Positions 45,936 through 58,300 of a DNA stretch of 64,000 nt are shown piece after piece. The DNA is from Marchantia polymorpha subsp. ruderalis (Eukaryota > Streptophyta > Marchantiopsida > Marchantiales > Marchantiaceae), in the NCBI GenBank assembly GCA_037833965.1, contig AP031354.1, positions 32,838,001 through 32,902,000 of the forward strand. Direction: 5' to 3'. Position 1 is the stretch's first letter, and each line of letters begins with the position of its first letter. The notes below the pieces were generated by a model. It did no database searches. It saw only the letters and a program-made list of their open reading frames with translations, and was not told the DNA's origin. Made by a program: the position numbers and the translations under genes.

Positions 45936-47094
45936 ATGAATGCCCTTGTGGCGAACGTTGTCTCGTGTTCTCTCGTGGCGCCATCTCTGGGTCGCAGGAG
46001 GTGTGGCACTGTCGCCTCGTCCAGTAACTTGAGCTCATCGTCGCCCGTGAGGTCGCCGAAGCAGCAGGTTGTTTACAGTGCGGAGAGCAAGAAGATGAAT
46101 CCATGTGCTTCTGCTGTGAATATGCATAGAATTGCTACCGATGTTGACCGATCTGTAGTAACGGAGGTGAGACTCTTCTCCCCGCCCCATTTCTCGTTCT
46201 CTGCCGATGCGTGCTAAAGCCATTGTTCGAATGCTGCTTGGTAGATCTTACGCATTATGCACTGACCAAAGCGTGGATGTACTCTCGGACGTACATGCGT
46301 TTCAGGAAGAAGAGAGGTGCGCAGAGCAAGGTATCGTGTGCCACCGTACGGAAACTGGAGAAATCACATGCGAAGGGTTCGACGAAGGCCCTCACTTTCA
46401 CCCAATTGCCCGCGCTCAACAAAGGTAAGGAACTCTCGCTGGTTTTGAAGGTTAAGCTATCCTGGAAGGTTACAAGCGTTCTGTCCCAAACGTTGAAGTT
46501 TCACCTGGTTTCGTGATTCCCCGGGCTTTCTTGATTAGCAGCAGTTGTCCTGTCGGCGGAGCTAGTTTCTTTGGCCTTCACTGGTCATCTGTCCTCTTAC
46601 GTAAGAGAAGCTCAACCAAGACTACAAGTCCGATTGACCTCTAGTATGTCTCTTTTTCATTTTTCTTCATCGGATCAGGACGCACAGAAATCGGATGAAG
46701 TCGATTGATCTGTTCTTTCCGCACGTACCGGTCACTTTCTCTGGAACGAGCACGAGTCGGGCATAGCAACATCTCTTGATCTATTAGGAAGTGGCGTCAA
46801 TGAGAACAAGCATTCACAGCATATGAACTGTCTTCAAGACTACTAAATCTACTGTCTCCAACGACTAAAATCAAAATTAGTAGGCCAATTGAGTAGTTCA
46901 TTCAACTTGCCCGAAGCTTACAATATTGTATGCGTTGCAGGACTGTCATGATGAATGCCAGCCACATGGCACAGCTGACAAGAGGGGTTTCACAAGCTCC
47001 ATCGTCAGCCCCATCCCAGGAAATATCCGTGTATACCGTCGTTGAAGAGAAGGGGAGGGGTGAATGCTACTGCGAAGGAAAAGACGAGAGCTAG
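45936..47094 (+). CDS. Small, probably plastid-targeted plant protein
   Basis: Three exons keep the frame: 45936-46166, 46306-46424 and 46941-47094 (stop TAG), 167 residues. The N-terminus (MNALVANVVSCSLVAPSLGR, then RRCGTVASSSNLSSSS) is rich in Ser, Val, Arg and small residues and lacks acidic residues for about 45 positions, as in chloroplast transit peptides. The second exon carries an acidic Cys-containing stretch and the motif EITCEGFDEGPHF. The third has MAQLTRGVSQAPSSAP and ends RGECYCEGKDES. I associate the C.G.DEGP.F motif with small uncharacterised plant proteins but can assign no function. The GC-rich leader at 45360-45935 with GGA repeats (about 45829-45849) is likely its promoter and 5' UTR. 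An upstream in-frame extension exists without a better ATG. Confidence 0.6.
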
Positions 47095-47099
47095 ATGAA

Positions 47100-50000
47100 A
47101 GGCTTCAGCAGCTCAGTCTAGGTCTTAAATTCACGGAAGAATGTGTATATATATGTGAATAACAATCCTTCCGAAAGTGGCCCTTCAGTTCTGACATTCA
47201 GCTCCTCGCTGATTGTTGTGTGAGAAGGACGGATGACTAGAATGTGTATAACAGTAATGTAGTGCCGCACGAACCAATTGTGTATATTCGTGTTTACACT
47301 ATAATCTTGCCTTTGATCCGAGCAGCACGGAGAGAATCCATGCATGCAGTGCAAGGGCCTTTCGCAGACATTGACAATGTTTCACCTCTTATCGGGTCTG
47401 TCTCTCCTTCTCCACGACGATGTCTCGAATGATGACATTTTTCCCGTCGACCACTGTTTGTGATAAGCGTTTTACAGACAGGTTCATTTGTCCGATTTTC
47501 CAATTTTTACCATGTCAACTCGGAACGAGATGCAGACATTGCATATTACAGAGAATTGGAGTAAATCGACGTTTTGCAGGGCGGGTGACTTCATCTATGA
47601 CGGATCTTGAAAAGCATGAAATGAAAATATCCACTCTCCTCTTCATTTGGAAGAAACAGATTTCCGATAATGAAAAGTTGTCATCAATGATTGTACTTTG
47701 TAGAAAATTGTGCTGAAAGATCCATCATGAATTGCTGTATGCCACACTCCTTGGAGAAATATACACTCTCAAAGATGATTCACGCACCCCAGCCACGTTC
47801 AACACAAAATCGGCAGTAAAATTATTAAGTTCAAGGAGATGCTACAGTTTACTAAAAAAAAATGTTAGGCAGAGTTGGTCGAAAGTGCCTTTGTCATAAA
47901 AGGCATAAAAGGCCAGTACAATTTCTGGGTTGTAAAATACATACTCAATAATTCAAACTTATTGAAATGATAAAATATAGTATACTTCAAATTTGAACAG
48001 ACAATTTTCAAATACATACTCTTCATTCAAATTCGAATACGAAAAATCTCAAAAACAAACAAAAATAATATATATGTTACATTGCACATAATCATACAAA
48101 CTTCATGTGTGTGCAATTTGAAATACACCGTAAATATAATATATGATGTATTCTGTTATCTACAAATCCCATCACATCATATTTTAATCGCTAAAATCTT
48201 TCTTGCTGATTCATGAAGAATTCTTACATGCCTTTATGACATAACCATGAAATTCATTCATCAATTATGGTGGACAATTTTCACAAATCATATATTCTCA
48301 CTTGTCACCTAATTGTTTTGGAATTTTCTAGAAGATGTCAGATATTTTAGATTTTGTTAGAAGATGAAGATAGATAGAATGAATTCATAGTTGATTTAAT
48401 TTATGAAATTTTTTGATACTGATGTGCATGTGATTAAATGTGGAGAGTGATTTGCATGCAAAGGAGAGTGAAGGGTATAATACATTTCTTACTACTAAAG
48501 AGCTTGAGGACTTAGGGTTTATCAACATTTTTGATAATTTGAGTAATTTTTTATTTTTTGACAAGAATACTTGTACATTAAATAACATAATGTTCAAATT
48601 TACAAGTAAATATCTACAATTTGGATATAGGTATTTTTAGCAATTAAAAGAGTTTTCATCTTGATGTGATGAATCAAAATTGGAAATACTATAATGTATG
48701 TCAAGTTTTGTATGACCAAGTACTAATCATTTTGTATAGATATGTTTGTTTCCTAATCATCGGCACATAAATATAATTTGGAAATAATTAGTGTCAAATA
48801 TTCTTTAAAAAATTTGATGATAAAAAAATGTTATATCTATGTTATGTTTTCTGATTTGTGCTTGTCATCCTTGCGCAGAGCCATGCTAATCTTTTCTTTA
48901 TCGTTCCAAATTTATCAAACAATATCAATCGATGACATAAGTGGAAAATAATTTGTAATTAATAAAATTTTAAATATGAAAAAATGTTTATCTCTTCTGG
49001 TTCAACAATACAATGAAATTAAACTAATGCAATGGATTGAAGTGAAACATATAGTCTTATCAACAAATCAATATGAGTAGTTTGGAGTTTTTGCAAGTAA
49101 AATTATTTTTTTTAGATATGAATGAAGAGTGTGCCAAATACATCACAAACATATAATATACCTTACCTAAAATCAAATAACCTTTCATCATTATTTATAT
49201 GAAATTTTTTTTACATGATTTTCATATTTCCAAAGAAATGGCGAAGTTTTAGAAATAGGTGATACACAAATTTCTATAAAAATTAATTAAAGTTCTTATT
49301 AACATCTTACATTTGAAATTGAATTAAAAATTTCACTTGAAATTTTTTTAAGCAACAAGATATCATTCGAAGTTGTGTTAATTGTTTGGTTACCACTATT
49401 TGAATTTGATTTTTTTATCATAATCATATTTATTTAATTTAATTCTCAAATTTTAATAACATTTTAAATTTATTTTTTTCAATTTTGCAAGTTGAAATTG
49501 TTGAAGGATTGTACATGCATTTAAATGCATTTACAATGCATTTATGAGTAAAAAACATAAATTGGAATGAATCAATTAGTTCAAACTTCAATATGTTAAT
49601 AAAACTTTCATTTCAAATTAATATTCTAAATTTGAAATTTGAAATAGTAACCATGTTTTAAGAAATGATATGAAAATACAGAAAGCAAATTTCAAAGTTT
49701 ATCCTAAAATCACTCAAAGCTTCAACAGTAAAATTAAAGTAATGAGTATATCAAAAAAATTAACTTACATGATGTTAAATGGTAATTATTCTTAACTAAA
49801 AGAAGCTAGGTCACTGGATTTATTCCTAAAATTTGATTTAAAAAAATTGCTTGGCCGTTTTTGAGCAATTGTAGACCCTCAAACCCACTATCTGTTTATA
49901 TGCCGTAAGTCAAGCTGATTATAGAAATTCACGCCGAACATATCCAAAGTTTCCCATCAACCAGCCAACATATGTCACACTTTATGTAAACTGAATTCTG

Positions 50001-50100
50001 AACTTGAAAGAAGAATCATGTGTCTGTCGATCACAAACATAATGAATGATAACATGAATATACAAACCTAAGGTCCGGGCCTTATCCTGCTCCCAACCTC
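47100..50100. other. AT-rich gene-empty stretch with a U6-like relic
   Basis: From about 47850 to 49850 the DNA is very AT-rich with no credible protein gene. The only structured element I recognise is the U6-like sequence at 48.85-48.92 kb. Confidence 0.5.
48847..48920 (-). ncRNA. U6 snRNA-like sequence, probably a pseudogene
   Basis: The minus strand contains TTTGGAACGATAAAGAAAAG followed by ATTAGCATGG, CTCTGCGCAAGGATGACAAG and CACAAATC. This is the conserved core of plant U6 spliceosomal RNA, including an altered ACAGAGA region (here ATAAAGA), the AGATTAGCATGG catalytic stretch and the GCGCAAGGATGACA segment. Changes in the ACAGAGA box, lack of the usual 5' stem-loop GTCC sequence and absence of a visible upstream sequence element or T-run terminator argue for a decayed copy. 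Confidence 0.8.
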
Positions 50101-50156
50101 ATAAACCAATCGGGTCCACTGGTAATTCAGACAGATGTGCCATTCGCTCATGACGA

Positions 50157-50162
50157 CACGTG
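50157..50162. promoter_or_regulatory. G-box upstream of HCF136
   Basis: A perfect CACGTG, in context acacgtgga, lies 475 bases before the HCF136 start codon. G-boxes bind bZIP and bHLH factors and are common in promoters of light-regulated photosynthesis genes. The motif is short, so the functional link is inference. Confidence 0.4.
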
Positions 50163-50636
50163 GAAGGTTTTCAAAGCAACGCGAATGTGCTGGAATCTCC
50201 TCAATCCGTTCCTACGATCCCCTTGGCACCCATTCTCCTAGAGCCTACACTCCTGTCTTCTGTACCAGGGAATGTATCGCTCCCGCGACTTCGCCCTCGG
50301 ACCCGGAGAATTATCTGCTTTTCCCCGCAACATGATACGTTTCAAGAGTAAGACACGTCAGAAAATAAGCGAAATGGAACAATTGTAAAGAAGGTGTGGT
50401 GGCTGTCTAACTGGCTGGATGACTTCATATCTAAACCGGCGAGAAGAAAAGCGACGCCGTGCTGCGGATAGGGAGACCTGCCCGGCAGAGCAGTGGACTG
50501 GAGCAGTGGGGACTCCTCGTGCAGAAGGTTTCTGGGTACTTGGACATTGAGCTGCTGCAGACAGAAGCGATCGACAACGTCGTGCGACTGGCGGAGGATT
50601 GGAAATCTGAGAGGGGTTTAGGGACTGGGTGCGGCA

Positions 50637-53340
50637 ATGGCGTCAGCTGGGTTGATGCTGCTGCCGAGCAGCACTGCGGTGGTGAATTCGGCACCCGCGA
50701 GTGCCACATTGGGTCAGAAAAGCGCCCCATCGAGCGTCGGAGCGTCGCTTTCGTCGTTCAATGGATTCAGGGGTGCCTCTGACTTCTGCTCTTGCGCTCG
50801 GTCGAAAGCACCAGCTGCTGTTGGTGTGAGCACCGGGTCTCAGACTGTCAGAGCCTCATCCGAGGAGAAGGGCAGTGGCTTAGGACGCAGAGAATTCTTC
50901 TCTGCCGCAACCGGTCTGTCTCTCGGGGCTTTTGTCGGAGGCTCTCTAGTCACCGGTGAGGCCAAGGCCGAGGCCGAGCTCGCCGACTGGGAACGCATTC
51001 CGCTGCCAGTGGACCGTGGAGTCGTCTTGCTCGACCTTGCCTTCGTCCCTGATGAACCGGATCACGGTAGGAAAGAATTTTGCCCCAGCATTCTCCTGTG
51101 CCAATGTTCTTTCCTTTCAGGATTTTATCTCATCACTAGAATCTTGCATTAATAGAGCTTTGAATTTCTTTGCGTCTGGTCAGGGTTCTTGCTGGGTACC
51201 CGTCAAACTCTTTTGGAGACCAAGGATGGCGGTAAGACATGGTTACCTCGCTCTATTCCAACCGGTCCCGATGAAGAGTTCAACTACAGGCTCAATTCTA
51301 TCAGCTTCCTGGGCAAGGAGGGGTGGATTAGCGGAAAGCCAGCCATCCTTCTTCACACAACCAATTCGGGAGAGAGCTGGGAGCGTGTTCCACTCAGCCC
51401 GAGGCTGCCGGGAAACCCAGTGAGTTTACTGCATTTCTTTTTCTCTGGTGGTCAGATTGTGCTCTAGTAGGATGTCAGATCGCTCGTGGAAGGGGGAGTT
51501 CTTCTTTTCCATGATCGTTCTTGCTATTTGCAGCGTTCTTTATTTTCATGAGGACTGTCGATATGTAAGAGAAATAAGTACTTCATTACCATAATGTGGC
51601 CAAAGTCTGCCTTCTGTGGCTCTCTCTGTACGACTTCCACAATCACTCTTTAATCTGGTAGCATTTTTGATCGGGGGATTCCAGGTTATTGTAAAAGCCA
51701 CAGGTGAGGACAGTGCCGAGATGGTAACAGACGAGGGTGCAATCTACGTCTCATCCAACGGTGGCAAGAACTGGAGGGCAGCTATCGAGGAAACTCTCTC
51801 TGCAACGCTCAATCGGTTCGTACATCTTGTCTTATAGACCTAATCCTGAAATGAGGGAACAAGGTGAATTTTGTTCTGATGACGGAGTTTTTAATCTGCA
51901 AACTAAGATGAACACAGTTGTTGAATATCTGCGCCCTCTTTGCTCTTGTCGTTCAGTGGTTCATCAAGTCAAATTAGTGGAGCAAGTTACTACACTGGAA
52001 CCTTGGGCTCCATCAATCGCTCCTCAGATGGCACATACGTCGGTGTTTCCAGCCGTGGTAACTTTTACGTCACCTGGGAGCCAGGCCAGGTAGTCCACTC
52101 ACTCTGCCAGGCAGAACTGGATTTGCGGCAATGTGGATGGATTACTTTCTGCAGAATGCTTTGATCAAAACCAATTATCCATCATGTGTAGTCACTGTCT
52201 GCCACCAAGTGCTTCAAAGTCTCGGTCTTTAATTTCAGTTCCCTTTTCTTCACTTGTATTGAATCACGTCTTCGGATTATCATTTCGAGTCAAGGACCTT
52301 GATTGTTATTGTAGTGAGCACTTCGATAGTACTTAACGTTTTTCCATCTTGATGTTTGCAAACAGAGGAATTGGCAGCCACACAACAGGACAAGTGCTCG
52401 AAGAATCCAAAACATGGGTTGGAGAGCAGATGGAGGCCTATGGCTCGTTGTCCGAGGAGGAGGGCTCTACTTCAGCAAAGGCTCAGGGGTGTGTATATCT
52501 GCACTTCTTACGTCTTGTAATATGTTGTACTGTTACTCTTATCTTCTTTTCTTTGGGATCCTTTATTACACAGCTTGGTGATTCTTATCTCAATGAGTGA
52601 TATCTTGCGCTTCCAGGCGCTTATGTCAAAAAATCATGTCTTACAAAATGTCTTACAAAATCATGAAATAATGATTTCGATTCGGTTTCCATGTGAAATC
52701 CTTATCGTGAGTAAAATGCTTCGTTGTATCCTCCATCGATCATAAGTGAGTTCACTAAACTGTTATGTATCTCGATTTATTTGTGATTACTTGCAGGCCA
52801 CTGAAGACTTTGAGGAGGCCAAAATCACCAGCAGAGGTTTTGGTATTTTAGATGTTGGCTACCGAACTAAGGTGTGTTCATCTGGTGTCTCTGCTGGGCC
52901 CTTCAACCTAGATCAGGCGGATGAGGATTAGAGTGCAGCTCAGGCCACTCCCAAAGTTGACTTAGATGGATAAAAACTCATCTATATGATTATTTTGCAG
53001 GATGAGGCATGGGCAACAGGAGGCAGTGGAACTTTGCTCAGGTCCCTGGACGGAGGCAAATCATGGGTCCGTGACAAGGCAGCTGACAGTATTGGAGCAA
53101 ACTTGTACTCTGTAAAGTAAGTACACATAGATTTCTGGAGAGCTCCAAGTATACGCCTTCCCTCGCTTGTGTTTATAACTTTGCAAGCTTCTAGATTAGT
53201 ATCAAATCGCCCTCTATGCTTCACAGTCTTTGCAAACGATTGTCGCTGATTCGTAAGTTTTAAATCTGCGCAGATTTGTTGACGAGAAGAAAGGATTCGT
53301 TATCGGTAACGATGGTGTTTTACTTCGCTACTTGGGCTAA
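50637..53340 (+). CDS. HCF136: Photosystem II stability/assembly factor HCF136
   Basis: Eight exons keep the frame: 50637-51066, 51184-51419, 51685-51815, 51957-52089, 52366-52488, 52797-52871, 53001-53116, 53274-53340 (436 residues, slightly longer than the Arabidopsis protein). The N-terminus is a bipartite lumen signal: a Ser/Ala-rich transit peptide, twin arginines in [17 protein letters not shown] (RR at residues 84-85), and a likely cleavage after AKA near residue 111, so import through the thylakoid Tat pathway is expected. The mature part starts [20 protein letters not shown] and shows the family's beta-propeller repeats ([84 protein letters not shown]). HCF136 (YCF48 in cyanobacteria) binds early D1/D2 intermediates and is needed to assemble photosystem II reaction centres. 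No defects were seen. Confidence 0.95.
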
Positions 53341-53349
53341 AAGACAGCC

Positions 53350-54200
53350 GTGTATCTAGAAAGTCCTCATATTCAGGCGTTTAGGTTCCTGCTTTTTCCA
53401 AATTCAACTCTCAAGCACGTGTATTTTGATTATTAGTCGAGGCGAAGCTTTGTTGACGCGATCTGGAGTCGAAATTTCTTAAGCACTGCGTTTGTAACAT
53501 CATAGCATTCGGAGCGGTCTGCCGAGCAACACAATGTAGATTAGGTGGCAAATTCTTTGTAGAACTATCCGTAGCTTGGAACTCACCTTTGAGTTGCTCT
53601 GGAGACGTTCCCAACAGTTGTACACAATAAATCCCGCAGTAAGCTTCCTTACACTACTCCGACCTGATCTGTCGGTTTGGTCACAGAACCCAATCTGCTG
53701 GTTCTTGCACTCTATCCACTTCTGGTTTCTTCGACACATTCTTGGTCTTGATGACTGCTTTAGTTTATAAAGTTGAAAATGCCTTGTTGTAGAGATGGCT
53801 TGAATGAGCTTTGCACTCCTCATGTGAAGAGAAGTATCATCTTTGAGTAGAAATTTATGGTGTTGGCACCGATGTTGAGTGTTCCTTTTGAAAATTCATT
53901 TTACAATGTATAAACGTTTCCTCATTCCGCATGGAGATAAATCACACACCCTGATTGTTGTCCCCACCAAGTAAAATACTGATCTTTCTAAAACACATAT
54001 TCCTTGTACGAAAAGTATAATAAACATGATCGAGTTCTCGGGAAAAGAATGTGTTTCAATCTACACAATAGCCAAGACACACACTTTTCTTCATAATCTT
54101 TGGTGTTCATCCCCTCTAAGAAAAAAGTTGGTATACTTTTTTCGAATATAAATGTACTGTTTTCGAATGTATTTGAATCACATTATAGCGAGCGCTTCTA
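53350..54200. other. HCF136 3' flank and spacer
   Basis: Probably the 3' UTR of HCF136 followed by AT-rich spacer. Short ORFs on both strands (53411-53823) have no recognisable motif. Confidence 0.45.
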
Positions 54201-54204
54201 TCTA

Positions 54205-54750
54205 ACCTGAAATTAGTGGGATCGTTGACTTCGGCCGGGCGCAAATCCTGCAAAGTCTTAACTACATCGGAGTAGTTTTGAACAAATTGTCAAATCGGGG
54301 TTTTGAGTTTAGTTTTTGAAGTTTGATATTGCGGTAACCGTATTTTCGTGTTGTAGTGTCAACTAGTATTGAAATTTGATGGGGTTATTGAGTTTGGCCG
54401 GCACATCCTTGCAAATTTTGACCCACAACGGAGCTGTTCTAAAAACTTGTCAAATTGGAACTTTGAGTTTAGGTTTTGGAGACTATATTTTGTGTTAGCC
54501 ATATTTTCGCGTTGGAGCGTCAACTAGAACTAAAATTTGGTAGGGTTATTGAGTTAGGCTAGCCGCATAACCTTGCAAACTTCAAGCCGCAACAGAGCCG
54601 GTTTGAAAAAGTTGTCAAATCATAGCTTTGAGTTTAAGTTAATTTAATTGAATTCGGCCGGACACACATCCTTGCAAAATTTGAAACACATTGGAGTCGG
54701 TTTTAAAAAACTTGTTAATTCAAGCTTTGAGTTTGTGTACAACTTTGCAA
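54205..54750 (+). repeat. Tandem monomers (about 162 bp) at the LINE 5' end
   Basis: A diverged unit recurs with landmarks ggttattgagtttggccgg, cacatccttgcaaa, cttgtcaaat and ctttgagttt. Starts near 54221, 54383 and 54544 give periods of 161-163 bases, followed by a shortened copy at about 54644. The array ends just before the ORF1-like frame. Its place at the 5' end of a non-LTR element resembles the promoter monomers of mammalian L1 families, but promoter activity here is inference. Confidence 0.75.
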
Positions 54751-54771
54751 AATTGAGTACATGATGGCTTC

Positions 54772-55540
54772 TTAAGACAAGTTATTCAATCTTGTGCAAA
54801 CTGTTTTGGAAGAGTTGAAAGTGGTCCGCCAAATATTCAAGTTACAAAGTGCTACCTTGACTGTTGCAAAAAATGAAATTAAGGAGTTGAAAGTATCTCA
54901 CAAATTTTTTGAAAAGATCATGCTTGAAATTTTTGGATCTGTTGGGTACATTCAAGAGAAGGTTGATTCTCAAACTTCTACTTTTGCTAATCCTGGATTG
55001 CATAAAGTGGTTAATATCTAGAAAATATTCATATATTTTGTCATTCATATCTCATTCTGTCAAAAACAAAGATTAAAAACTCAAATCAATTTGATTGTAG
55101 AATGAATATGAGGATTTTTGGTCTACCTGGAGCCAAGAAGAAAGAGTTGAAGAGTGTTGTCATGAAGTTCTTGGCTGAAGCACTTGATGGTACTTATCCG
55201 GATTTGGCTCAAGCTTTTCGTATTGGAAACAAAGGAGTCCAATCTTGTACCATTATTGTTAAGTTTGTGTATCAAGTTGAACATGATACTGCTTAAGCTA
55301 ACAAGGTCATTTTTAAGTATCGGGATATTGAGTAGATTCTAATCTTACAACTCTACAAGTTGAAGCAAGGAGTAAAGAGCTTGCAAAAGTCAAAGAAACT
55401 CAAGCATCAAGTTTTGTTGTTTATTTACGTGATACTCAAGCTATTATTATTCAAAGGAGTGATGGTCAAACTATTATTACTCAAATGAGCGATGGTCAAG
55501 CTATTATTACTCAAAGGAGAAAACAATCATCAACCTAGCG
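54772..55540 (+). pseudogene. LINE ORF1 relic (coiled coil and RNA-binding domain)
   Basis: The frame at 54794-55021 encodes a coiled-coil-like stretch (VLEELKVVRQIFKLQSATL, then NEIKELKVSHKFFEK). The frame at 55102-55296 encodes MNMRIFGLPGAKKKELKSVV, then LAEALDGTYPDLAQAFRIGN and CTIIVKF. Coiled coil followed by an RRM-like IFGLP..AFRIG..IIVKF domain is the layout of L1-type ORF1 nucleic-acid chaperones. Stops after 55021 and 55296 break it. A 30-bp unit encoding a Gln/Thr/Ile-type repeat occurs nearly three times at 55437-55521. Confidence 0.7.
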
Positions 55541-55639
55541 ATCCAAGAGGTTGATGGTGTTGATGTGGAACATAAGAGACCTATTTATAGCAAAGTATGT
55601 GAGTGCACGTCCAATTTGGAAGATGTTGAACATCATTAA

Positions 55640-58300
55640 CATTGTGGAAACTTAGAAGCATGAGAGCAATGCTATTGGGGATATACAAGGGTTTACTTTG
55701 GTGGAATCTATTTGGAACCATAGAAATCGATAAGGACAAAGAGGCTTTGGAGGCATTGCTACTTTCATCAGATCTGAATTTCTTCCTATGATACATTTGG
55801 AAAGTCAAGATATTGGGTATCAATAACATTTGCTTCGTCTTGGATTGATTAGAGTATCTTACATATATTTTGCAATTTATCACTTTGCACCATTATCCAT
55901 GTAGATCTACTTTACAAGCACTTGCAATCAAAGTCAACCATTCCATCATCTTATAAGAGATGTTCTCAAATATCAAGACAAAGGTGAAGTTTTTCTTGTT
56001 AAGTATTTTAATGCTCACATACGTACAGTTCAATTTACACGGTTTGATTGTTGCTTGTCTTCTCCATCTTTTGAAGAAAGTAAGGATAGTTTTTGGTCTA
56101 AAATCTCTTGTGTGATCTTTTTACAAATGATTTGACTGAACATTTCTTGATTTTTGGAGCCACATGTAATATGAAAGTTCTCGATGATGTTTCTTTCTTT
56201 TCCAACTCTCACTCCAATACATGTTATTTCTCTATCGACGTTAACACCATAGATTTTCTTTTGTCCTCTACCACTAATAGTTCATTTATCTCAACATTTG
56301 ATTGTCTAGAGCCTCAATCAGAATCAGATCATACAACTCTTCTATTTACACTTTTGTTGTCAAAATCAATTACTCTCTCTACATGTCACTATGTTTTTAT
56401 TTCCTCTAGTTTTGTTTAGATCATAGTAAAAAGTAACTGTATAGTCAACATTTATCAAACCTCTTGATTCTTACTACTTGGAGCCTTGATCCACATACAT
56501 CTAGCTTGCAACCAACCGAGTTGCTCAAAAACTCAACTTCTAAGTTCTTCTTGAGACATGAAAACAGGAGAGCTAGGAATCTTCCTTGCAATAGATGGTT
56601 TGACTTTGATTGCAATCAAGTAAGGACAAGATCAGTTGATAAATCTTTGGATCTTCACAATTGGCTTATTATGACAAGACTTTACAAAGACTTTGTGAAA
56701 TCTAAGAAACAAGCTTTTTTGAGACGGAAACAAGAGTGCTTGACAAAGGAGCTGTTGGAGAATCCCAAATCTTTTTGGAGACGTTTGGTAGTACGATCTT
56801 CCAAACAAACTCTTGATCCCAAGTCTTTGGTTTCTTTTGCTAAAAAACTATATTTTTTTTCCAATGCTGCATCATTGTCAAGTTGTGAAGTAAAACCTGG
56901 CTTATTTTTTGAAGCTGAAGTGATGACTCAACTCAGATAATTAGCAAATGGTAAGTGTGAGGATTTGGATGATTTTTTTATTGAACTTCTCAAGTGGGGA
57001 GGAGATGCTATTGGACCTATACTCATTAAAGTGTTAAAAAATGCTGTTGTCTATGGATTTTCTTCAACTTGGTCTATACGGAAGATTGTTCATATTTAGA
57101 AATTTGGAAGAAGTACTTTGTGAAAAACAATCGGATTATCATGATGGGTAGTATTTTTGCCAACTTTTGCAAATTGATAGAGTCAAAGTTGAGCACATGG
57201 GCTGAATCTTGTCAAAAGAGAGCGCGGTTTCAAGCTGGTTTTTGTCCTACATTCAACACTTTAGACCATATTTTGGTTTTGCGTGTTTTATGGTAGAAGT
57301 CCAAGGGTAATGAAAAAACTTTGTTTTGTGACTTCATCGATTTCAAGAAAGCTTTTGATACAGTTCCTCGTGAGCTTTTATGGAAAAGATTGCAAATCAT
57401 TAGACTACCATCAAATCTCTTAGCAGCGGTGGCCACATTATATCACTCCATTCATATCAAGATTAACACTTCTCAAACCTAAGAAATTTTGAGTACAATT
57501 GGAGTCATTCAAGGTTGTACTCTTTGTCTTCCTCTCTTTGAAGTTTTGGCCAAGATCAACACTTCTCAAACCAAATAGATTTTTGATACCATTGGAGTCA
57601 TTCAAGGTTTTACTCACTCACTGTCTTTGTAGTTTTCATAGATGATATAGAAAGGTGGGTAGAGGATTATAAAAGTGTCAAATTTGAAAGCTTTGTCATC
57701 GAAGCTCTTTTGTATGCAAATAATGTCATATTACTAGCACGGGATGCCATTAATTTACAAGTACACCTTGACACTTTAGCTAGCTTTTATACTCAAAATC
57801 ATATGGAGATCAATTTGGAAAAGTCAAAATTCATTCTTGTGGGCACTAGATCCAAGTTTCTTTTCTTTTACAAAGAATTAGAGTTGAAACAAGTGAAGAG
57901 TTACAAATATATAGGCATTGATTTCTCCCATGATTATAGTTGGGCACTTTATGTGCAAAAGAGGGTAGAAACTGGTTTCAAAGCTCTATATATATTGCTA
58001 AATAGATGTAGAGAAGTTCATATAGTGTCTTGGAGTCTTAGGAAATTCTTATTCAGGAGCTTAGTGTTTCACGTTTATCTTATATGGAACACAAATGTGG
58101 GGTAATGGTTGTAAGAAGATTGGTTGTCAGCTTTTGGAGAGGGTGCAAAAGATCTTATTACAAGAAGAATTGGGTGTGACAACTCAAACTTCATATGTTA
58201 TTCTTCTTGCGAAGACATGTTGTCTACTTTTTGAGGCTGAAGCTCTATTCTTGACTTTCACTTATGTCAAAAGAGTGAGATCTCTTGATGCTTCTTGACT
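55640..58300 (+). pseudogene. LINE ORF2 relic (endonuclease and reverse transcriptase)
   Basis: Across shifting frames I read an APE-type endonuclease: FGGIATFIRSEF (about 55750), then VSYIYFAIYHFAPL, KYFNAHIRTVQF (about 56010, where the family has GDFNA), and near 56300 IDFLLSSTT followed by SESDHTTLLF. A linker follows (WFDFDCNQVRTRS, FVKSKKQAFLRRKQE). Reverse transcriptase motifs are FCDFIDFKKAFDTVPRELLW (about 57330), GVIQGCTLCLPLFEV (about 57510) and ALLYANNVILLARD (about 57710, both Asp of the usual ADD box replaced by Asn), then MEINLEKSKFILVGT and KSYKYIGIDFS. There are many stops. Endonuclease-RT order and ORF1 type make it an L1-clade LINE; it is inactive. Confidence 0.88.
57458..57640 (+). 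repeat. 93-bp in-frame tandem duplication in the RT domain
   Basis: The block beginning caagattaacacttctcaaacc at 57458 recurs at 57551 as caagatcaacacttctcaaacc, so the period is 93 bases (31 codons). Both copies continue through attggagtcattcaaggttt-like sequence that encodes the GVIQG motif. The two GVIQG motifs are therefore a duplication within the relic RT. Confidence 0.75.
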
